Positions 1 to 5,706 of a stretch of 8,113 bases of DNA are shown here, piece after piece (the stretch's first letter is position 1; every line of letters begins with the position of its first letter). This stretch comes from Myxococcales bacterium (lineage in GTDB: Bacteria > Myxococcota > Myxococcia > Myxococcales > Myxococcaceae), in assembly GCA_009885595.1 (NCBI GenBank), contig VFKJ01000075.1, forward strand, positions 1 to 8,113. Reading direction: 5' to 3'. The notes beneath the pieces are model-generated. The model did no database searches. It was not told the origin of the DNA and saw only the letters and a list, made by a program, of their open reading frames with translations. A program made the translations under genes and the position numbers.

Positions 1-890
1 CTCCCGACGTGGCGGGGCCGTACGCGGTGCGGCAGGGAAGTCGTTCGCTCTCGGTCTCCGGCGGCCGCACGGTCGCGTTGACGACCTTCGTCCCGATCGG
101 CGCGCCCCGGGGTCCGGTGGTGATCCTCCACCCCGGCTTCCAGCTCGGCGGCGACCTCTACACCTCCTATGCGGATCACCTCGCCAGCCGCGGCATGGTG
201 ACGGTCATCGCTGATCCGCCCGACGCGCTCGTGGGCGGGCCCACCCAGGCCGACCTGGCGAACTACCTGAAGGCCGTCATCTCGTGGGTGGAGCGCGAGG
301 CGACCGACGGCGGCCTGGTCGGCGCCGCGGACCCGTCGTTCCTCGGGCTCGCCGGGCACTCGATGGGTGGAAAGATCTCCCTGCTCGTCGCGACCAGCGA
401 CGCCCGGCCGCGCGCGGTGTTCGGCATCGATCCGGTCGACTCCGCGGGTGGGCCGCTCACCAGCCCCGGCCCCGACTACCCCTCGGTCACGCCGGAGCTG
501 ATGGCCTCCATCCAGGTCCCGCTGGCGCTCGTGGGCGAGACGACCAACGCGACCTGCACCGGGCTCTTCTGCCAGGCCTGCGCGCCCGCGGCGGAGAACT
601 TCGCGCAGTACGCCAGCAACTCCACCTCGCCGACCGTGTCGCTCGAGGTCGTCGGCGCGAACCACATGTCGTTCCTCGACAACCCGTCGTGCGGCTTCAC
701 CTGCTCGGCGTGCGCCCCAGGCACCGACGACCCCACGGCGACCCGGCGCTTCACCCGGCGTTCCATGACGGCCTTCTTCGACCTGGAGCTCCGAGGCGAC
801 ACGGCCGCGCGTGACTGGCTCGCGGGCGCCGCGCTTCAGCCGCAGATCGCCGATGGCGGCGTGCGCCTGGTGCTCATGAACGGCTTCTGA
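1..890 (+). CDS. Alpha/beta hydrolase, chlorophyllase/dienelactone-hydrolase-like, 5' partial
   Basis: A serine hydrolase of the alpha/beta fold; the substrate is unknown, probably an ester. Numbering from the GTG at 9, the nucleophile elbow is GHSMG with Ser118. The HPGF segment at 41-44 looks like the oxyanion-hole loop. Asp141 in GIDPVD matches the acid position of chlorophyllase-type enzymes, and His219 in GANHMSF is the likely catalytic histidine. The frame is open back to base 1 (the codons before the GTG read Pro-Asp), and the sequence begins close to the first strand of the fold. The true start and any signal peptide are therefore probably upstream of the window, and the GTG at 9 is only the first possible start. 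Six cysteines sit in two clusters (183, 188, 191 and 228, 232, 235), which suggests disulfides in an exported protein. The stop lies 3 bases from the stop of the convergent glycosyltransferase. The fold is confident; the substrate and start are not. Confidence 0.85.
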   Translation, partial: PDVAGPYAVRQGSRSLSVSGGRTVALTTFVPIGAPRGPVVILHPGFQLGGDLYTSYADHLASRGMVTVIADPPDALVGGPTQADLANYLKAVISWVEREATDGGLVGAADPSFLGLAGHSMGGKISLLVATSDARPRAVFGIDPVDSAGGPLTSPGPDYPSVTPELMASIQVPLALVGETTNATCTGLFCQACAPAAENFAQYASNSTSPTVSLEVVGANHMSFLDNPSCGFTCSACAPGTDDPTATRRFTRRSMTAFFDLELRGDTAARDWLAGAALQPQIADGGVRLVLMNGF

Positions 891-893
891 GCG

Positions 894-2195
894 CTACCGC
901 GTGCCCCAGCGCTCATCGCGCACGGTGACCAGCGCCCACGGCAGGATCCACTGCAGCATCACCACCGAGAACGCCGCGTAGAGCACGCCATACACCCAGC
1001 GGAAGCTCCGCTCGAAGCGCAGGTAGTACGCCGCCGAGAACACCGCGCCCAACGAGAGCGCCACCACCGCGCGCCCCACCGCGTCGATGTTGGTGTCGAA
1101 CAACCGCGGCAACTCCATCAGCGCCACCGCCACCAACACGAACCGCAGGTTCGACACGAAGAAGGTCACGATCGGCAGCAGCCGGTTGTCTTTCCGGTAC
1201 CGCGTGAACATGAAGCGCGCGAACGAGAAGCCTTCCACGATGTAGCTGCGGTCCCACCGCAGGAACATGCGCGAGAGCTGGTTGTAATTGGTCGGCACCA
1301 GCGTGTGGACGATCGCCGTGCGCTGGTAGACCGTGTCGAAGCCCTGCCGCAGCACGATGTTCGTCAGCGCCTGATCTTCGCCGTGGTTCACCGGCCGCCC
1401 CAGGAAGCGCTGGTTCTCCCACTCGTCCATGAACGGCAGGATGATGTCCTTGCGGAATGACGAGAGCGCGCCCGGGCAACACGCCACCGCCCGGTACACC
1501 GACTGCGCCGCGCGCCCGTAGTCGAAGGCGAGCGCGAACTGCACCTCGAGCATGCGGCTGATCGCGGTGTCCCGGTTGAGCACCGACACCCGCCCCGCCA
1601 CGCCGCCCACCTTCGGGTCCGCCAGGAAGGGCGCCACCATCTCGTGAATGGTGTTCGGGTTGATCTCGCTGTCGCTGTCGATGGTGATGACGATCGAGCC
1701 CGTCGCCGCGCGGAAGCCCGCCACCAGCGCCGAGCGCTTGCCGCGATTTCCGACGAAGCGCACCAGGCGCACCAGGTCGGGGAACTCCCGTCGCAGGTGC
1801 TGCATGTGGAAGAAGGTGTCGTCGCGCGAGCCGTCGTCCACGACGATCACCTCGAGCTTGTCCTTGGGGTAGTCGCACGCGGCCACCGAGCGGATCGAGC
1901 GGCCCACCATCGGCCCTTCGTTGAACGCGGGGATGACCACCGTCACCTTCGGCCACTCCGCGCCCGGGGGGGCCCGGAAGATGCGGTACCGCATCCACAA
2001 CACGCTCAGGATCGCGGTGTAGATCGCCTGGATCACCGCGATCGCGCCGAAGGGGTGGGTGGCCATCGCCAGCACCTTCGAGCCGGTGCTCACGCTGGGC
2101 TCGTTGGACCAGCCCAGCCAGACGAGCGAGATGATCGCCCCGAAGAGGGGCGCCGCACCTGCGAGCTGACCGCCGAACTTCCGCAGCCGTTTCAC
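894..2195 (-). CDS. Membrane GT2 family glycosyltransferase (NodC/PgaC/hyaluronan-synthase-like)
   Basis: A processive-type beta-glycosyltransferase of 433 residues, placed in the inner membrane with a cytoplasmic catalytic domain. Two N-terminal helices (about 13-30 and 46-69) precede a GT-A domain that opens with KVTVVIPAFNE (83-93). DDGS at 120-123 and the DSD motif at 173-175 should bind nucleotide sugar and metal. CCPGALSSFRK (239-249) resembles the acceptor-side segment of NodC and hyaluronan synthases. GED (272-274) supplies the likely catalytic base, Asp274. RW at 313-314 lies where QxxRW is expected, but Met310 replaces the Gln. About three C-terminal helices follow (341-361, 372-391, 397-422). 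The length matches PgaC/NodC-type synthases. The start is a GTG inside GTGA, overlapping the upstream NTPase gene by 4 bases, with GGGAAG five to seven bases upstream on the minus strand. It is expected to use a UDP-sugar such as UDP-GlcNAc, but the sugar cannot be read from the sequence. Confidence 0.9.
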   Translation of the reverse strand: MKRLRKFGGQLAGAAPLFGAIISLVWLGWSNEPSVSTGSKVLAMATHPFGAIAVIQAIYTAILSVLWMRYRIFRAPPGAEWPKVTVVIPAFNEGPMVGRSIRSVAACDYPKDKLEVIVVDDGSRDDTFFHMQHLRREFPDLVRLVRFVGNRGKRSALVAGFRAATGSIVITIDSDSEINPNTIHEMVAPFLADPKVGGVAGRVSVLNRDTAISRMLEVQFALAFDYGRAAQSVYRAVACCPGALSSFRKDIILPFMDEWENQRFLGRPVNHGEDQALTNIVLRQGFDTVYQRTAIVHTLVPTNYNQLSRMFLRWDRSYIVEGFSFARFMFTRYRKDNRLLPIVTFFVSNLRFVLVAVALMELPRLFDTNIDAVGRAVVALSLGAVFSAAYYLRFERSFRWVYGVLYAAFSVVMLQWILPWALVTVRDERWGTR

Positions 2196-2203
2196 TTCTT
2201 CCC
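2192..2203 (-). promoter_or_regulatory. Start/stop overlap GTGA with internal ribosome binding site
   Basis: On the minus strand the NTPase gene ends in TGA at 2194-2192 and the glycosyltransferase begins with GTG at 2195-2193, sharing four bases. A purine-rich GGGAAGAA (2203-2196) directly precedes the GTG and lies within the last codons of the NTPase. This is the usual layout for translational coupling, so the glycosyltransferase is probably made mainly by ribosomes finishing the NTPase. Confidence 0.65.
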
Positions 2204-5200
2204 GTCCTTGAGGATGCGGCGCAGCACCCCGTCAGGCAGCGAGTACGCCTCGGGCGCGGTCATGTCGCCGTGCGCTTCCAGCAGCCGCGACTCGGCCAGC
2301 AAGCGCACCATCACGCTCGCCGCTTCCTGCGCGCGCCGCTTCAGCTCAGCGGGGGCGAGGTGGGCGGTGAGGCCGGTGGCGGCGAAGCGCTCCATCACCT
2401 GAGTCTCCACCAACCGCTGCAGCGAAGCGACCGGCACCCGGGTGCCGTCCGCAAGCGCGCGCAACATCACGCCCGCGGAGCTGTCGGCCTGGGCGATTTC
2501 TGACTCAACCCAAACGCGCAGGGGGGAACCCGCCCCCTCCTCGCGGCGAATGGCCTCGAGCGCGCCTTCGATGCCGATCCGCACCGCGCCCAGCGCGCCC
2601 TGCCGCGCGCGATCCGCGTCGTAGAGCTCGAGCACCGAGGTGCCCAGGCGCCGCAGCAGCAAGGGCACCCCGTGCGACGCCTTCACCAGCGCCCCCAGCG
2701 CGTCGTCCTCGAAGCGGATTCCCTGGCGCGAGCCCAGGCCCCGCATCATGCCGAAGGCGGCGTCGTCATCGAGCGCGGGCACGCAGATCGACGGGAACGC
2801 GCCCATCAGCGACTGCCCCCCCAGCGTGGAGAGCGGCGCCCACAAGAGCGGGTGGAGCGCGGCGCACAGCACCACGCTGGCGGTGCTGCCGGAGTGCGGC
2901 GAGGTCGGCTCGGAGAACGCGCTGCGCAGCCGGCCGGTGAGGGTGGCGAGCACCTCGAGCGCGCGGCCCAGCTTCTCCGGGGGCGCGGAGAGCAGCTGCT
3001 CGACCTCATCGAGCACCAACATCACCGGCGGGGGAGGCGTGCCGCTCGAAGTGCCACACGCATTGGCCAGCGCGCGCAGCCAGGTGGCGAGCGCGGGCGC
3101 GTCGAGGGCACCCCCGGGCATGGGCGGCACGGTGGCCGCGGGGAAGCGCGCGGCGGCGGAGTCGGCGAGGCGGGTGACGAGGGTGCGCAGGATCGCTTCC
3201 ACCGCCACCGCGGGCGTCTCGCCGTACGACACCTCGTGGTGGAAGCCCGCTAGATCCACGTAGGCCGAGGGCCCGGTGGTGCGGCGCGCGACCTCGAGCG
3301 CGAGCGACGACTTGCCGAAGCGGCGCAGGCCCGTCACCACCACCCAGTGCCCGGCGCGCGACTCGGTGAGCAGGCCCGCGACCAGCCGCTCGCGATTCCA
3401 GAACTGGCTCGAGCTGCGCACCGGCCCGCGCACCTCGAACGGATTTCCGCGCAGGGTCGTCTCTTCCACCAGATCGAGGAGGTCCTCGTCGCGGGTGGCC
3501 CAGGCGAGCCGGGAGAGCGCGAGCGGGAGCACCTGCACGGCGCGCGTTCCACCGCGCGCGGCCCAGTCGAGCGTCGCCCGCACCGCGCCTAAGTCAGGCA
3601 CCGCGGCATCGGGATGGAGGAGGAACACCACCCTGACGTTTTCCCGCAGGGCCACCGCTGCGGCGTGATTCACGTCGGCCTCGCGCAGCGCGGTGGGCGC
3701 GGCACTGAGCACCGCGACGGCGTCAGTCCCCCAGCGCTCCCACGCGGGCGTGCGGGGCAATTCGAGGGTGAGCAGATCGTGCCGCGCCGGGAGCAGGAGC
3801 CGCCAGGCGTCGGGCGTCGCCTTGAGTCCCAGCGCTTCCAGGCTCTCCCTCACGGTGCGCATGGGGGTCGCATAGAGCCGCCGCGCCCGCCGCACCCGGC
3901 GCAGCCACAGCGCGGTGACGCTGAGGACCAACAGGCCGAAGGTCCCGGCGAGGGTGAGGCGCTTGTGGCGGTTCCAGCTCTGGGCCAGCTCGCCGTTGAT
4001 CTCGCAGTCGTACCGGTCACCCACCACCTCGGGGCCGGCCTCAGGCTGCTGCCGGTTCTGCTCGAGATCCCGGCACACCTCGCAGCGCGCCTTCGAGAGG
4101 CCCAGCGCTTCGCAGGGCGTCTCCTGGTTGAGGACGTGCCGCGCCCAGGCGGTGTAGCGCTCGGCGGCGTCGAAGCGCGCCTTCTCCAGCGGGCGCGTGC
4201 CGGTGGGATCGAGCCGCCACGGAGAGGCGCTCACCGGCTCTCCCAGTTCTTTCGCCACCGCGGCCAGCACCAGCAACGAGGTCTCGAAGCGGGCGCCCGC
4301 GCCCTTGCGCTCGTCGCAGGCGGTGCGGAGCTTCGTCACCGGGCTCTCGTTCGCGTCGTCGATGCGCACCTGCTCAGCGGGCGACTCGGGAATGTGCAGG
4401 GCCTGGCCGCTCCACATCATGATGGCGATGCGTTGGCAGGTCTGCCACTGCGGCGCCGGTTCGACGTGCGCCACCTCGTGCGCCCAGGTCGCGATGGTGG
4501 CCAGCATCTCGGGCCTGGCGACCGCGCAGCCTTCGCTCGAGAGCTGCTGCATGGCGCGCACGGCCCGGCCGCAGCGATCGACCCCGTCGCCGTCTCGGAC
4601 GAACTTGCCGAAGTCATCGACCAGCGGCAGGGCGCGCGCGTCGAGCGCCGAGGGGTGCGGCAGCCGGGTCGCCACCCAGGCGCGGTACGAGGGATCGCCC
4701 TGGGTGTCGGCCAGGAAGCAGCGGTGCAGCTTCGCGCGCGCCCCCGCCGAGAGCTCCGCCAGGGTGGTCTGGCCCTTTTCCTTGCGGCTCACCGGGAAGT
4801 CCTGGAGCCAGGCGCGCACGGTGTCGGGGCTGAGCGCCTCGCAGGGCGTGGCGTACATCTCGTCGATGCGCCGGCGAATGATCAACGGCCCGGTGTTGTC
4901 GAGCAGCTCCACCAGTTGGCGCGCGCGCACGCACTCCGAGGAGTTGGCGCGCGCCTCGCAACCCGCGAGCTGCAGGTAGCTGAGCGTCAGCTTGAGGGCG
5001 GCGGAGAGCGGGGTGCCGGCGGGGCCGGCGGGCTCGGGGTGATCTCCGTTGGCCTCGGCCATGAAAGCCTCGGGCAGGGGGCCGTGCGTCTCGAAGAAGG
5101 CGTCGATCGCCACCGTGCCCTGCCTCTTCAGGCGGTCCCAGGTGTTGGGCGCGCTCAGCTTGAAGGCCTCGATCAAGATGCGCCGGTTCCACAGGGGGGT

Positions 5201-5692
5201 GCCGGTGCGCGCGCCCAGCAGCCGCGCGAGGTGGCGCTCGGGCTCGGAGCTGCCCAGACTGCGGGGCAGGTTGTCGGAAGAGCCGCTGCCGTACTCGTCG
5301 AGCTGCGCCAGCGCGCGGGAAAGCGAGAACCAGCCGGCGATCAGCGCCCTGAGCTGCGCTTCGGTCTCCTCGGGCACGCAGGCGCCCACGTTGCGCACGC
5401 TGCCCTGCAGGAGCGAGGCGGCCTGCACGGCGGCCTCCTGGCAGAGCGCGTCCTTCTGGGTGACGCAGGCCTCGATCTTCCCCGAGGCGACCTCGAGCTT
5501 CTCTTCGGTCTGCTCGAGCTCCGTCGCGCAGCGTTCGCGCGCTGAAGACTCGCGCCTTGTGGCGTCGGTGCAGGCCGCCAGGGTGCGCTGAGCGCTCTGC
5601 AGCCGCTGCTCGACCTCGACGCAGCTGACACCGGCATCGACCGCAGCGGCGGCAGGGGTCGACAGAAAGAGGAAAACGAGGAGGAACTTCAA
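2192..5692 (-). CDS. Membrane-spanning P-loop NTPase with cysteine-rich periplasmic region (STAND/AAA-like receptor)
   Basis: A 1166-residue protein not recognised as any named family over its full length. Order of parts: signal peptide (1-17, hydrophobic LLVFLFL then AAAA, cleavage likely after Ala17); a polar, coiled-coil-like helical stretch (about 25-95); a mostly helical periplasmic region to about 575 with 18 cysteines; one transmembrane helix (about 579-597) followed by RRVRRARR, which places the C-terminal half in the cytoplasm; an alpha/beta region (about 650-745); the linker NPFEVRGPV (750-758) and FWNRERL (764-770); Walker A GLRRFGKSS (788-796, Lys794); Walker B VMLVLDEVEQLL (890-901, Asp895-Glu896); a helical lid with HGVPLLLRRLG (1007-1017); and a winged-helix-like C-terminus (about 1070-1160). 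This NTPase core resembles STAND/ORC-type AAA ATPases of signalling proteins. An HEVAH motif lies at 405-409. The start is TTG; a GGAGGAGG motif lies about 18 bases upstream, too far for a normal ribosome site. The glycosyltransferase is coupled downstream. A sensor or regulator role is inference. Confidence 0.85.
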   Translation of the reverse strand: MKFLLVFLFLSTPAAAAVDAGVSCVEVEQRLQSAQRTLAACTDATRRESSARERCATELEQTEEKLEVASGKIEACVTQKDALCQEAAVQAASLLQGSVRNVGACVPEETEAQLRALIAGWFSLSRALAQLDEYGSGSSDNLPRSLGSSEPERHLARLLGARTGTPLWNRRILIEAFKLSAPNTWDRLKRQGTVAIDAFFETHGPLPEAFMAEANGDHPEPAGPAGTPLSAALKLTLSYLQLAGCEARANSSECVRARQLVELLDNTGPLIIRRRIDEMYATPCEALSPDTVRAWLQDFPVSRKEKGQTTLAELSAGARAKLHRCFLADTQGDPSYRAWVATRLPHPSALDARALPLVDDFGKFVRDGDGVDRCGRAVRAMQQLSSEGCAVARPEMLATIATWAHEVAHVEPAPQWQTCQRIAIMMWSGQALHIPESPAEQVRIDDANESPVTKLRTACDERKGAGARFETSLLVLAAVAKELGEPVSASPWRLDPTGTRPLEKARFDAAERYTAWARHVLNQETPCEALGLSKARCEVCRDLEQNRQQPEAGPEVVGDRYDCEINGELAQSWNRHKRLTLAGTFGLLVLSVTALWLRRVRRARRLYATPMRTVRESLEALGLKATPDAWRLLLPARHDLLTLELPRTPAWERWGTDAVAVLSAAPTALREADVNHAAAVALRENVRVVFLLHPDAAVPDLGAVRATLDWAARGGTRAVQVLPLALSRLAWATRDEDLLDLVEETTLRGNPFEVRGPVRSSSQFWNRERLVAGLLTESRAGHWVVVTGLRRFGKSSLALEVARRTTGPSAYVDLAGFHHEVSYGETPAVAVEAILRTLVTRLADSAAARFPAATVPPMPGGALDAPALATWLRALANACGTSSGTPPPPVMLVLDEVEQLLSAPPEKLGRALEVLATLTGRLRSAFSEPTSPHSGSTASVVLCAALHPLLWAPLSTLGGQSLMGAFPSICVPALDDDAAFGMMRGLGSRQGIRFEDDALGALVKASHGVPLLLRRLGTSVLELYDADRARQGALGAVRIGIEGALEAIRREEGAGSPLRVWVESEIAQADSSAGVMLRALADGTRVPVASLQRLVETQVMERFAATGLTAHLAPAELKRRAQEAASVMVRLLAESRLLEAHGDMTAPEAYSLPDGVLRRILKDGKK
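3308..3331 (-). other. Walker A (P-loop) of the membrane-spanning NTPase
   Basis: Codons 788-795 encode G-L-R-R-F-G-K-S, matching GxxxxGK[ST]; the next residue is Ser796. It is paired with a Walker B (four hydrophobic residues, then Asp895-Glu896) about 100 residues later. The preceding context, NPF..RGPV then a NRE segment, is common in bacterial ATPases that follow a small N-terminal signalling domain. Both Walker motifs are intact, so nucleotide binding and hydrolysis are expected. Confidence 0.85.
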
Positions 5693-5706
5693 GTCGGGCT
5701 TGAGGA

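Noticed and set aside
913..1998. A 361-codon minus-strand frame inside the glycosyltransferase
   Set aside because: Gly/Arg/Ala-rich product in the wrong frame; the alternative frame holds all GT2 motifs.
3614..5545. A 643-codon open frame on the plus strand opposite the NTPase gene
   Set aside because: Its product is rich in Arg, His, Gly and Ala with no domain-like pattern, and the opposite frame encodes signal peptide, transmembrane helix and Walker motifs. It is an expected antisense shadow in high-GC DNA.
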